Shown here one piece after another: positions 1 through 7,908 of a stretch of DNA of 64,000 nt. The notes beneath the pieces were generated by a model that was not told where the DNA came from, did no database searches, and worked only from the letters and a program-made list of their open reading frames with translations. The position numbers were made by a program, and so were the translations under genes. Location: assembly GCA_050247235.1 (NCBI GenBank), contig JBFWUN010000002.1, positions 62,001-126,000 on the forward strand, given 5' to 3'. The number at the start of each line of letters is the position of its first letter. The stretch's first letter is position 1. The stretch comes from CAIKBL01 sp050247235. GTDB lineage: Bacteria; Pseudomonadota; Gammaproteobacteria; Ga0077536.

Positions 1-263
1 TCCTCATCCCGAATGCCCCCGCCCACCTGGACAGGGACGCGCGGAAACGCCTGCGCGATGTCCCGGATCACCTCGAAATTGACCGGCCTGCCCGCCGTGG
101 CGCCGTTCAAGTCCACGACATGAAGCCGGCGGGCGCCTTCCTCAACCCACCTTGCTGCCATCGCAAGCGGATCGTCGGAATAAACGGTGCCCTCTTCCAT
201 GCGGCCTTGCCGCAGGCGCACGCATTTGCCGTCCTTGATGTCGATGGCAGGGATCAGCAGCAT
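1..263 (-). CDS. hisA: HisA, phosphoribosylformimino-AICAR-phosphate isomerase (3' part cut off by window)
   Basis: The reverse strand from the ATG at 263 reads MLLIPAIDIKDGKCVRLRQG and continues to VQVGGGIRDE at the window edge, so about 87 N-terminal residues are present. HisA isomerises ProFAR to PRFAR in the fourth step of histidine biosynthesis, on a TIM barrel. The opening IPAID with its catalytic Asp, and the DLNGA and GGGIR phosphate-binding segments, are the family signatures visible here. The ORF is open at the window start. The 138 bp between this start and the polA stop hold no recognisable gene. Identification is firm; integrity of the rest cannot be judged. Confidence 0.95.
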   Translation of the reverse strand, partial: MLLIPAIDIKDGKCVRLRQGRMEEGTVYSDDPLAMAARWVEEGARRLHVVDLNGATAGRPVNFEVIRDIAQAFPRVPVQVGGGIRDE

Positions 264-401
264 GGGGCTAGAACCTGAAAGGGCTGTCGATTCGGCGTAT
301 CGTGTTCGGAACTCGAGAGCTTGCTCGGGCAGTACGCGCCTCGCGGTGCCGAAATGTTAGCACAAGGCCTTTCAAAGATCCGGCGCAACGACCGGTTCCG
401 A

Positions 402-3128
402 TCAGTGCGCCTCGTCCCAGTTCCTGCCGGTACCGATATCGACGACCAGCGGCACTGAGAGCTCGGCGGCCCCCGCCATCAGCGTGCGTACCTGGGCACT
501 GACTTCCGCCACGGCCTCCGCATCGACTTCCAGGACCAGTTCGTCGTGCACCTGCATGATCAAGCTTGCGGAGGGTCCCGACCGCTCGATCCAGTCGTCA
601 ACCGCGATCATCGCGCGCTTGATGATGTCCGCTGCGGTCCCCTGCATCGGCGCGTTGATGGCCGTTCGCTCCGCGTATTGCCGGCGCTGCAGGTTTCGGG
701 ACTCGATGTCCGGGAGATACAAGCGGCGGCCAAAGACCGTTTCAACGAATCCTTCAGCGTGCGCACGCGCGCGTATCTCGTCCATGTAACGTTTCACCCC
801 GGGATAGCGGGCGAAGTAGAGGTCGACGTATGCCTGCGCGGCGCTACGATCGATTCCGAGCTGGCGCGCGAGGCCAAATGCGGACATACCATAGATGAGT
901 CCGAAATTGATCGCCTTGGCTGCACGCCGCTGTTCATCGCTGACCTCGCGGAGCGTCAGCCCGAATACCTCTGCGGCCGTAGCACGATGTACATCCGCGC
1001 CGCTCGCGAACGCTGCGAGCAACCGCTCGTCGCGAGACAGGTGCGCCATGATGCGAAGTTCAATTTGCGAGTAATCGGCGGCCAGAAGCACTTTGCCCGG
1101 TGGAGCAACAAATGCCTGCCGGATGCGTCGCCCCTCGGCCGTGCGCACCGGGATGTTCTGCAGGTTCGGGTCGGAAGATGACAACCGACCGGTGGCGGCC
1201 ACTGCCTGGTGGTAGCTCGTGTGAATTCTGCCCGTGGTGGAATTGACTTCGAGCGGGAGTTTGTCGGTGTAAGTGGATTTGAGCTTGGTCAACGCCCTAT
1301 GTTCAAGGATCAGCCTCGGCAAGGCATAACTCTCGGCCAGTTCCTGCAGCGCTGACTCTGCGGTCGATGGTTGTCCGGTCGGCGTCTTGGCGGTTACTGG
1401 AAGGCCAAGCCGATCAAACAGTACTTCCTGTATCTGCTTTGGAGAACCCATGTTGAACTCGCCACCTGCCTCGCGATACGCCTCTTGCGCCACCACCTGC
1501 ATTTTCTGCGCAAGTTCGACGCTCTGCGCCGCAAGCATCGACGTATCGACAAGCACGCCCCTCCGTTCGATTCGTGAAAGCACCGGCACCAGCGGGATCT
1601 CAATCTCTTCCAGTAGGCGTTGCAGCGAGGGAATGGCCGCAATCTGTGGCCAAAGCTTCGCATGCAGACGGAGGCAAACGTCTGCGTCTTCCGCAGCGTA
1701 GGCCGTTGCCTGTTCGACGGGGACGTCGTTGAAAGTAAGCTGGTGCGTGCCTTTGCCTGCCACGTCCTCGAAAAGGATCGTTCGGTGACCGAGGTACTTC
1801 AATGACAGAGAATCCATGTCGTGACGCGTCGCCGTGCTGTTGAGCACGTATGACTCCAGCATCGTGTCGTGGCGAATACCGCGTAGTTCGATGCCGTGAT
1901 TCTGCAGAACGCTGCGGTCGTACTTGAGGTTGTGTCCAAGTTTTCCGACCAGGGGGTCTTCCAGCAGGGGTTTCAAGAGATCGAGCGCAGTGTCGCGTGG
2001 AATCTGTGGAGGTGCGTCGAGGTAATCATGGGCAAGCGGTACGTAGGCGGCCTGTCCTGCCTCGCACGCGAACGAAACTCCGACGATTCGTGCATCGATG
2101 TAATTGAGACTCGTCGTTTCAGTGTCGAACGCGAAGCACGATGCGTCACGAAGACGCGCAATCCACGTCTCCAGCACCTCTATCGTGTTCACGGTTTCAT
2201 AGGCATGGGTATCGATCACCGAATGCCGATGCGAGGAAGAATCGTCGGCGGCGGGCGCGGACGGCGCAGCGGCCGACAGTTGCTTCAGCCAAGTCTTGAA
2301 TTCAAGCTGCTGGAACAAGTTACGCAACGTGGATTCGTCCGGCGTATTGCAGACGAGATCTTCGACGCGCACCGGCAGGTCAAGACCATCCATGATCGTG
2401 ACCAGTTTTCGTGTGAGCGGAAGGTGGGCGACGGCAGCACGCAGATTCTCTCCAATGGCCCCTTTCATCGTCGCAGCATTTGCGATGACCTGATCAAGGG
2501 AACCGTACTCCTGCAGCCATTTGACTGCAGTCTTCGGCCCGACCTTCGGTACTCCCGGTACATTGTCAACAGCATCGCCGACCAGCGACAGGTAATCGAC
2601 GATCAGTGCCGGCGGAACACCGAATTTCGCCTCGACGCCTGCGGAATCCAACCGCACGTTGTCCATCGTGTTCACGAGCGTGATACGTGGGCCGACTAGT
2701 TGAGCGAAATCCTTGTCGCCAGTTGATATCACGACATCGTAACCCTGACGTTCTCCTTGTCGTGCAAGCGTACCGATGACGTCGTCGGCTTCGACTCCAT
2801 CAATGGCGATGCGCGGAAGTCCGAGTGCGTCGATCACCTCGAACAGCAGCGGCACCTGTGCCGCGAGTTCCTCCGGCATCGGCGGTCGGTTCGCTTTGTA
2901 CTCGGGATACCAGGCGTCTCGCGTGGTCGGCCCGCGCGGATCGAAGATCACCGCGAACCGGGCAGCATTCATCTCGCTCTGCAACTTCTTGAGCATCGCC
3001 ACCACGCCGTGGATGGCGCCGGTCCACTGGCCGGAGGTGGTTCTCAGTCCGGGCAATGCATGGAAAGCCCGGTACAGATATGAAGAGCCGTCGACAAGAA
3101 CGAGCAAGTGGTTTTCTCTGTCGATCAC
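402..3128 (-). CDS. polA: DNA polymerase I
   Basis: A 908-residue protein, close to the usual length of about 930. It has a 5'-3' exonuclease domain (about 1-290), a 3'-5' proofreading domain (about 320-500) and a family A polymerase domain. The proofreading site looks intact because FAFDTETTSL carries the DxE pair. Polymerase motif A (DYSQIELR), motif B (KAINFGLIYG) and motif C (QVHDELV) are all present. It fills gaps in repair and removes Okazaki RNA primers. The start codon is GTG, without an obvious Shine-Dalgarno sequence; MIDRENHLLVLVDGSSYLYR is a normal PolA N-terminus. It diverges from the DUF2782 gene across an 85-bp spacer. Confidence 0.97.
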   Translation of the reverse strand: MIDRENHLLVLVDGSSYLYRAFHALPGLRTTSGQWTGAIHGVVAMLKKLQSEMNAARFAVIFDPRGPTTRDAWYPEYKANRPPMPEELAAQVPLLFEVIDALGLPRIAIDGVEADDVIGTLARQGERQGYDVVISTGDKDFAQLVGPRITLVNTMDNVRLDSAGVEAKFGVPPALIVDYLSLVGDAVDNVPGVPKVGPKTAVKWLQEYGSLDQVIANAATMKGAIGENLRAAVAHLPLTRKLVTIMDGLDLPVRVEDLVCNTPDESTLRNLFQQLEFKTWLKQLSAAAPSAPAADDSSSHRHSVIDTHAYETVNTIEVLETWIARLRDASCFAFDTETTSLNYIDARIVGVSFACEAGQAAYVPLAHDYLDAPPQIPRDTALDLLKPLLEDPLVGKLGHNLKYDRSVLQNHGIELRGIRHDTMLESYVLNSTATRHDMDSLSLKYLGHRTILFEDVAGKGTHQLTFNDVPVEQATAYAAEDADVCLRLHAKLWPQIAAIPSLQRLLEEIEIPLVPVLSRIERRGVLVDTSMLAAQSVELAQKMQVVAQEAYREAGGEFNMGSPKQIQEVLFDRLGLPVTAKTPTGQPSTAESALQELAESYALPRLILEHRALTKLKSTYTDKLPLEVNSTTGRIHTSYHQAVAATGRLSSSDPNLQNIPVRTAEGRRIRQAFVAPPGKVLLAADYSQIELRIMAHLSRDERLLAAFASGADVHRATAAEVFGLTLREVSDEQRRAAKAINFGLIYGMSAFGLARQLGIDRSAAQAYVDLYFARYPGVKRYMDEIRARAHAEGFVETVFGRRLYLPDIESRNLQRRQYAERTAINAPMQGTAADIIKRAMIAVDDWIERSGPSASLIMQVHDELVLEVDAEAVAEVSAQVRTLMAGAAELSVPLVVDIGTGRNWDEAH

Positions 3129-3213
3129 GGCGGGTAATGCAGCGGATTTGGGTCTCGGGTGGTGCTATGCTATGCGGAACATCAATCTGCGTCGATCAAT
3201 CGAAGAGCCTTCC

Positions 3214-3564
3214 ATGCGTCGTATATTTCCTCTCGAGGTCGCGAGTCTCGTGCTGACCGTCGGCGTGTGGCAAGGCGCCGCGGCTGCGGGGGGACTGGAA
3301 GATGTCCCGGAGGCCGCTCCTGCTCCGCCGGCTGCGATTGAAGACGGCCAGGAACTCGAACCGGACGTGACGATCGTTCAGCGCAAGGATGCGACCGTGG
3401 AGGAATATCGACTGAACGGCCGCCTGTATATGGTCAAGGTCGTACCGGTGCTCGGGAAGCCTTACTACCTCGTCGACAACGATGGCGACGGCCTGATGGA
3501 ACGTCGCATCAGCGACCTGCAGCGCGATCCCATCGTTCCCCAGTGGGTCATTTTCAGCTGGTGA
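3214..3564 (+). CDS. DUF2782-type small secreted protein
   Basis: A 116-residue protein. The ATG at 3214 is preferred to the in-frame ATG at 3172 because it opens directly into a signal peptide (MRRIFPLEVASLVLTVGVW, then an Ala-rich cleavage region). The mature part is acidic and ends in a compact domain with EYRLNGRLYMVKVVP, YYLVDNDGDGLMERR and VPQWVIFSW. This pattern, and the position beside polA, match DUF2782 proteins of gammaproteobacteria, whose function is unknown. It is probably periplasmic. Assignment to the family is from remembered sequence pattern, not a search. Confidence 0.7.
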   Translation: MRRIFPLEVASLVLTVGVWQGAAAAGGLEDVPEAAPAPPAAIEDGQELEPDVTIVQRKDATVEEYRLNGRLYMVKVVPVLGKPYYLVDNDGDGLMERRISDLQRDPIVPQWVIFSW

Positions 3565-3610
3565 CGTGCTCAGGACGGATCCGGTCCCGGTTCCCGTCTC
3601 CCTGAAATGC

Positions 3611-3672
3611 GAATGCCCTCCGGGGAGGGCATTCGATCTCCGTTTCACCAGGCGTGTCGCGAGGACACGCCT
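3611..3672. terminator. Two tandem hairpins between convergent genes
   Basis: A 10-bp perfect stem (3611-3620 with 3625-3634, loop CGGG) is followed by a 9-bp stem (3650-3658 with 3664-3672, loop GCGAG). They lie between the convergent DUF2782 and OmpA-like genes. Neither strand has a good T-tract, so they could be bidirectional terminators or mRNA-end stabilising structures. Confidence 0.5.
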
Positions 3673-3686
3673 GAATCGAATCGGAA

Positions 3687-4349
3687 TTACTCGGCAACGA
3701 TCAAATCGACTCGACGATTCTGTGCGCGACCTTCGGCGGAATCGTTCGTCGCTACGGGTCGGCTCTCGCCATACCCGGCGGACATAAGCCTCCCGGCGTC
3801 CACTCCCTTGCCAACGAGGTAATCGACGACTGATTTCGCGCGTCGATCGGACAGGTTCTGGTTATACGCATCCGACCCAACGCTGTCCGTATGTCCTTCG
3901 ACGTTGACCTTGATGCCCGGGTTGTCCGTCATCACCTGAGCGGCGTGATCAAGCTTGGACATTGCTTCTGGTTTCAATGTCGCCTTGTTGAAATCGAAGT
4001 GTGTACCTTCCAGAGAAATCAGCTTCGTGCCTGCTTCCGGCGGCGGCGGCGGCGGCGGCGGTGGCGGCGGAGGTGCGGCCGGCTTCGGCGCGGGCGCGGC
4101 GGCGACGGGTTTCGGCGGTGGGGCCTCCTTCTCGCGGCAGAAGAAATAACCGAGCGCGCCACCGATGGCGGCCCCGGCCACGTAGGCCTCTGCGTCGTCG
4201 GAGTCGGAAGCAGCGGCAACTATTCCGGCACCAGTGGCTGCCCCCACGAGCGGGCAGAAGATCTGAGGCGCTTTGATATCCTGGTTCGCGCAGCCGACAA
4301 GCAGTACGCTCATTGAGACGGCAAGGCCAATCCTGAATCGGTTATCCAT
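3687..4349 (-). CDS. OmpA-family peptidoglycan-associated lipoprotein
   Basis: A 220-residue lipoprotein. The start is placed at the ATG at 4349, with GGGGAAG seven bases upstream, rather than the in-frame GTG at 4364. The signal peptide ends in the lipobox LVGC. Next come a glycine-rich segment resembling a glycine-zipper region (GAATGAGIVAAA, then AAIGGALGYFFC), a Pro/Ala linker with twelve consecutive prolines, and a C-terminal OmpA-like domain. That domain has FDFNKATL, VEGHTDSVGSDAYNQNLSDR and RRVDL, which contain the peptidoglycan-contacting Asp and Arg. It probably tethers the outer membrane to the cell wall. It is distinct from pal at 17.9-18.5 kb. Confidence 0.85.
   Translation of the reverse strand: MDNRFRIGLAVSMSVLLVGCANQDIKAPQIFCPLVGAATGAGIVAAASDSDDAEAYVAGAAIGGALGYFFCREKEAPPPKPVAAAPAPKPAAPPPPPPPPPPPPEAGTKLISLEGTHFDFNKATLKPEAMSKLDHAAQVMTDNPGIKVNVEGHTDSVGSDAYNQNLSDRRAKSVVDYLVGKGVDAGRLMSAGYGESRPVATNDSAEGRAQNRRVDLIVAE
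4039..4074 (-). repeat. GGC trinucleotide tract encoding twelve prolines
   Basis: Seven perfect GGC units followed by five near-identical codons (GGT, GGC, GGC, GGA, GGT) on the plus strand encode twelve prolines in the OmpA-like lipoprotein. The tract sits in the linker between the lipid anchor and the peptidoglycan-binding domain. In-frame slippage would lengthen or shorten the linker without breaking the gene. Confidence 0.85.
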
Positions 4350-4558
4350 GTCGAACTTCCCCACGTTAGTCCAGAGTCGGAATCAGAACCCGGTCCCCTT
4401 GTTGGATTCACACAACATTTCGGGTCGATGTTCGGGAAGAATAGCACAGAGTTTCCGCAAACCGTAGAACTTCGCGAACTCGCTGAAGATCCGACAGTTA
4501 CCCTCTCCAGGCCGGGACAAAATCGTCTCTCATGTCGCACCAGACCAACGCGTGCGCG

Positions 4559-6292
4559 TTACCCGATCTCCTCGAGCAATCGACGGATGCGCTCGGGGTC
4601 GGTGGTCTTGAGAAGACGCTCCGTGAGTTGTCTGACGTTGCCCGCGTCGGTCTCGGCGATGCGACCTTTGATTTCTAGCAGCACCGATGGATGGACGCTG
4701 AACGATTCCAGACCCAGGCCGAGCAGCAGTGACGTGCAGCGCACATCGCCTGCCATCTCTCCGCACATCGAGACGGGGACCCGCGCCTTCTGCGCCGCGC
4801 GAATCGTCATCGAGACCAGCCGCAGGACGCCAGGGTTGAAGGGATCGTAGAGGTAGTTCACCTCGTCATTCACGCGGTCGATTGCCAGTGCGTACTGAAT
4901 GAGGTCATTCGTCCCGATTGACAGGAAATTGAGAACTTGTGCAAATCCGTCTGCAAACACGGCTGCGACCGGGACTTCAATCATGCCACCAACCGGCATC
5001 CCGGCGTCGAACGGAATCCCTTCCGCCGCGAACTCGGTCTGTACTGCGCGTACCAGCTCCAGCACCTGTGCCGCCTCGTCAACGTGGGAAAGCATTGGGA
5101 TCATCATGCGCACGGGACCGAGTGCTGACGCCCGGATGATCGCGCGCAGTTGCGGCATGAAAAGCGCGGGTTCCTTCAGCCCAAGCCGCACTGCGCGGAG
5201 CCCGAGCGCCGGGTTGGCGCCCTTCCCACGCCCGGTCAGCGAGGGATCGACCTGCTTATCCCCCCCGATGTCGAGCGTGCGGATTGTCACCGGCAGTCCG
5301 CTGACGGTCTTCACGAGCTGCTGGTAGGCGTCGAAGTGCTCTTCCTCGGATGGAGCCTCGCTCCGGTTCATGTAGAGGAACTCTGTCCTGTACAACCCCA
5401 CGCCACGCGCGCCGACCTCGCGGGCGGCCGCGAAGTCGGCGGGTAACTCGACATTCGCCTGCAAATCGATCGCCACCCCGTCGCGGGTCGCACAAGGCGC
5501 CCGCTTGAGCTTGTTCAGCGCCGCCGAGTAACGCGCGCGCTCATCCTGTCGGCGCCGGTAATGCGTGAGTGTCCGCTGGTCCGGTTCGCCGACGACAACC
5601 CCCTCGTTGCCATCCACAATCAGCAACTCACCTGCCTGAACGAATCGCCGTGCGTGGTGTACTCCCACGATGCCCGGAACGCCAAGGCTGCGCGCAAGGA
5701 TCGCAGTGTGCGACGTCGGTCCCCCGAACTCGGTGACGAAACCGACGACCCCATGATGCTGCATGAGCAACGCGTCCGCGGGAGCGAGGTCGTCCGCGAG
5801 CAGCACCGCGCCCTCCAGGCGGGAGTCACCGTCGGTGGTGCGGGACAGCGCGCTGCCCTGAAGGCAGCGCATTATCCCGTTCATCACGTGCTCCACGTCA
5901 TCGCGCCGCGTGCGCAGGTATGGATCGTCCATCTGGTCGAATACGCTGACGATTGCATCTCGTTGATTGCGAAGCGCCCATGCAGCGCTATAACGGCGTT
6001 CGCGGATCAGTCGGATGGGTTCGTCGGCAAGGGTTTCATCGCCAAGCATCAGAAGATGCGTGTCGATAAACGCCGCAACGTCGTGGGATGCGCTGGCGGG
6101 AATCTTGTCCCTGATCTGGCGCAGGTGCTCTGCGGAGGATTCGATGGCTGCGCATAGCCTCGCGATTTCGGCGTCAACGTCGGCGGGGTCGATATAGGTT
6201 TCTCGGATCTCGTGCTGTTCGTGCACAAGGATATGGGCCCTGCCGATCGCAATGCCGCGGGAAACGGCCAGACCGTGCAGCGAGAACGTCAC
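4559..6292 (-). CDS. ptsI: Phosphoenolpyruvate-protein phosphotransferase (PTS enzyme I)
   Basis: A 577-residue protein of standard EI length, with no N-terminal GAF domain, so EI rather than PtsP. It takes phosphate from PEP and passes it to HPr. The phospho-His site is in GGPTSHTAILARSLGVP; the PEP-binding barrel has GVGLYRTEFLYMNR, MIPMLSHVDE, and FSIGTNDLIQY with the MCGEMAGD active-site loop. The GTG start at 6292 overlaps the ptsH stop as GTGA, indicating translational coupling. No EIIA or sugar EII gene is nearby, which suggests a regulatory (nitrogen-type) phosphorelay rather than sugar uptake; that role is inferred. Confidence 0.93.
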   Translation of the reverse strand: MTFSLHGLAVSRGIAIGRAHILVHEQHEIRETYIDPADVDAEIARLCAAIESSAEHLRQIRDKIPASASHDVAAFIDTHLLMLGDETLADEPIRLIRERRYSAAWALRNQRDAIVSVFDQMDDPYLRTRRDDVEHVMNGIMRCLQGSALSRTTDGDSRLEGAVLLADDLAPADALLMQHHGVVGFVTEFGGPTSHTAILARSLGVPGIVGVHHARRFVQAGELLIVDGNEGVVVGEPDQRTLTHYRRRQDERARYSAALNKLKRAPCATRDGVAIDLQANVELPADFAAAREVGARGVGLYRTEFLYMNRSEAPSEEEHFDAYQQLVKTVSGLPVTIRTLDIGGDKQVDPSLTGRGKGANPALGLRAVRLGLKEPALFMPQLRAIIRASALGPVRMMIPMLSHVDEAAQVLELVRAVQTEFAAEGIPFDAGMPVGGMIEVPVAAVFADGFAQVLNFLSIGTNDLIQYALAIDRVNDEVNYLYDPFNPGVLRLVSMTIRAAQKARVPVSMCGEMAGDVRCTSLLLGLGLESFSVHPSVLLEIKGRIAETDAGNVRQLTERLLKTTDPERIRRLLEEIG

Positions 6293-6558
6293 TCGGGCTC
6301 CCCGAAGCGGTCGTTGACCAGCGCAACAAGCGCCTGCAGCGCGTCGTCAGCCCCCTCCCCCTCCGTCGTGATCCTGATCTCGTTTCCGCGCGATGCAGCC
6401 AACATCATGAGGCCCATGATACTCTTGCCGTTCACTTTCTTGCCCTGCTTCTCGACGGCCACTTCGCAGGTATACGCCGCCGCAGTCTGCATGAACTTCG
6501 CCGCGGCGCGCGCATGCAATCCCAGCTTGTTGACGATCTCCAACGTGACTGTAGGCAT
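6289..6558 (-). CDS. ptsH: HPr phosphocarrier protein
   Basis: An 89-residue HPr. The phosphorylated histidine is His15 in NKLGLHARAA, and Ser46 lies in NGKSIMGLMML, the position phosphorylated by HPr kinase in organisms that have it. The protein shuttles phosphate from EI to an EIIA partner. It lies six bases after rapZ and overlaps ptsI by four bases, so rapZ-ptsH-ptsI look co-transcribed. Whether it should be called ptsH or the nitrogen-branch ptsO/npr cannot be settled from sequence; the rpoN neighbourhood favours the nitrogen branch. Confidence 0.93.
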   Translation of the reverse strand: MPTVTLEIVNKLGLHARAAAKFMQTAAAYTCEVAVEKQGKKVNGKSIMGLMMLAASRGNEIRITTEGEGADDALQALVALVNDRFGEPE

Positions 6559-6564
6559 GTTCTG

Positions 6565-7422
6565 TCAAAGATCCCGATGGGTAAGCACGATATGCCAGCG
6601 CGTGCGAAAGTGCGCGGCGATTCTCTCGGCCACATACACCGAGCGATGGCGTCCGCCGGTGCATCCTATCGCGATGGTGAGATAGCTGCGATCCTCGCGC
6701 TCGAATCGGGGAATCCAACGATCGAGAAGCTGGATGATGTCGCCGACCATCTCTGTCGCATACGCCGTCAGGTCCAGGAATTCGGTCACCGGCGCATCCT
6801 TGCCCGATAACTCGCGCAGGTGCGGGTCCCAGTGCGGATTCGGCAAGCAGCGCACGTCAAAGAGGAAATCGGCGTCGGGCGGGATCCCATTCTTGTAACC
6901 GAACGACGATACCTGCAGCGCGAGCGCGCCCGGGGTACGGCGACTCACCTGTTCGGCAATCTGCGCACGAAATTCGTGAATGTGTGTATGCGTGGTGTCG
7001 ATACGCAAGTCGGCGCGGGCAATCACCGGTTCGAGCAAGGCACGTTCCCTGAGAATCGCTTGGCGTAACGGGATACTCACAGTCGAGAGCGGGTGCGGTC
7101 TGCGGGTCTCGTTGAACCGGTTGATGAGCGCCTGATCGCTCGCCTCGATGAACACGACTTCCACAGCGAAAGCGTCCGTCTTGAGTCGGTCGAGGATTTC
7201 CGGGAGCTGGCGCAGATCGTCATCCGGATTGCGGGCATCGATGCCTACCGCGACACGCGTATACAGCGGCAGCGAACTCTCCCCGACGAATTTGGCGAAA
7301 TCGGACAGAAATCCGGCAGGAAGATTGTCGACGCAATAGAACCCGGCGTCTTCCAGCGCGTGCAGCGCGATCGTCTTGCCGGCACCGGACAGTCCCGACA
7401 CGATGATGAAACGCTGCACCAT
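6565..7422 (-). CDS. rapZ: RapZ, RNase adapter / nucleotide-binding protein
   Basis: A 285-residue protein from the ATG at 7422; a GTG one codon upstream is also possible. It has a P-loop GLSGAGKT near the N-terminus, then FYCVDNLP, and the conserved C-terminal block GCTGGRHRSVYVAERIA. In enteric bacteria RapZ binds small RNAs and RNase E to control glucosamine-6-phosphate synthase; elsewhere its targets are less clear. It sits between hpf and ptsH, the usual place, but the ptsN gene commonly found in front of it is missing here. Confidence 0.92.
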   Translation of the reverse strand: MVQRFIIVSGLSGAGKTIALHALEDAGFYCVDNLPAGFLSDFAKFVGESSLPLYTRVAVGIDARNPDDDLRQLPEILDRLKTDAFAVEVVFIEASDQALINRFNETRRPHPLSTVSIPLRQAILRERALLEPVIARADLRIDTTHTHIHEFRAQIAEQVSRRTPGALALQVSSFGYKNGIPPDADFLFDVRCLPNPHWDPHLRELSGKDAPVTEFLDLTAYATEMVGDIIQLLDRWIPRFEREDRSYLTIAIGCTGGRHRSVYVAERIAAHFRTRWHIVLTHRDL

Positions 7423-7521
7423 CACATGAACGTCCGAAAAAGGGGCGCCGGGTTGTCCGCTCGCACTTGGTTGATCCCTGCTGGTCCGGTCGCGGATCCG
7501 CGTGTCTCAAGTTTCCCGTTG

Positions 7522-7836
7522 TCAGCCTTTACCGAGGGTATCGCGCGCGTGGTGATCGGTAAGCTTCTCCTTGTGGCGTTTGACCTGGCGATCGAGCTTG
7601 TCGAGCATCAGGTCGATGGCCGCGTACATATCTTCGTGTTCACTCGTCGCGTGCATCGTGTTACCCGCCACGTGCACGGTTGCTTCGGCACGGTGTAGCT
7701 GTTTCTCCACACCGAGTACGAAATGCGCGTCGACCATGTGATCGAAATGGCGCTGGATGCGTTGCAGCTTGGTCTTGATGTAATCATTGAGCGCGGGCGA
7801 GAGATCGAGGTGATGGCCGGTGATGTTGATTTGCAT
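7522..7836 (-). CDS. hpf: Ribosome hibernation promoting factor (short form)
   Basis: A 104-residue protein starting MQINITGHHLDLSPALNDYI, with the HPF/RaiA fold signature HVAGNTMHATSEHEDMYAAI and a basic C-terminus. The short form lacks the long C-terminal dimerisation domain. In gammaproteobacteria it binds the 30S subunit in stationary phase and promotes 100S dimers. It lies 72 bp downstream of rpoN, the conserved position. Confidence 0.93.
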   Translation of the reverse strand: MQINITGHHLDLSPALNDYIKTKLQRIQRHFDHMVDAHFVLGVEKQLHRAEATVHVAGNTMHATSEHEDMYAAIDLMLDKLDRQVKRHKEKLTDHHARDTLGKG

Positions 7837-7908
7837 ATTGCGGCTCCGAAGTTGAGGACTGGCGATAAGCTGAGCGACAGGACGGCCCGCCGACGCGGCC
7901 CGAAGGCG

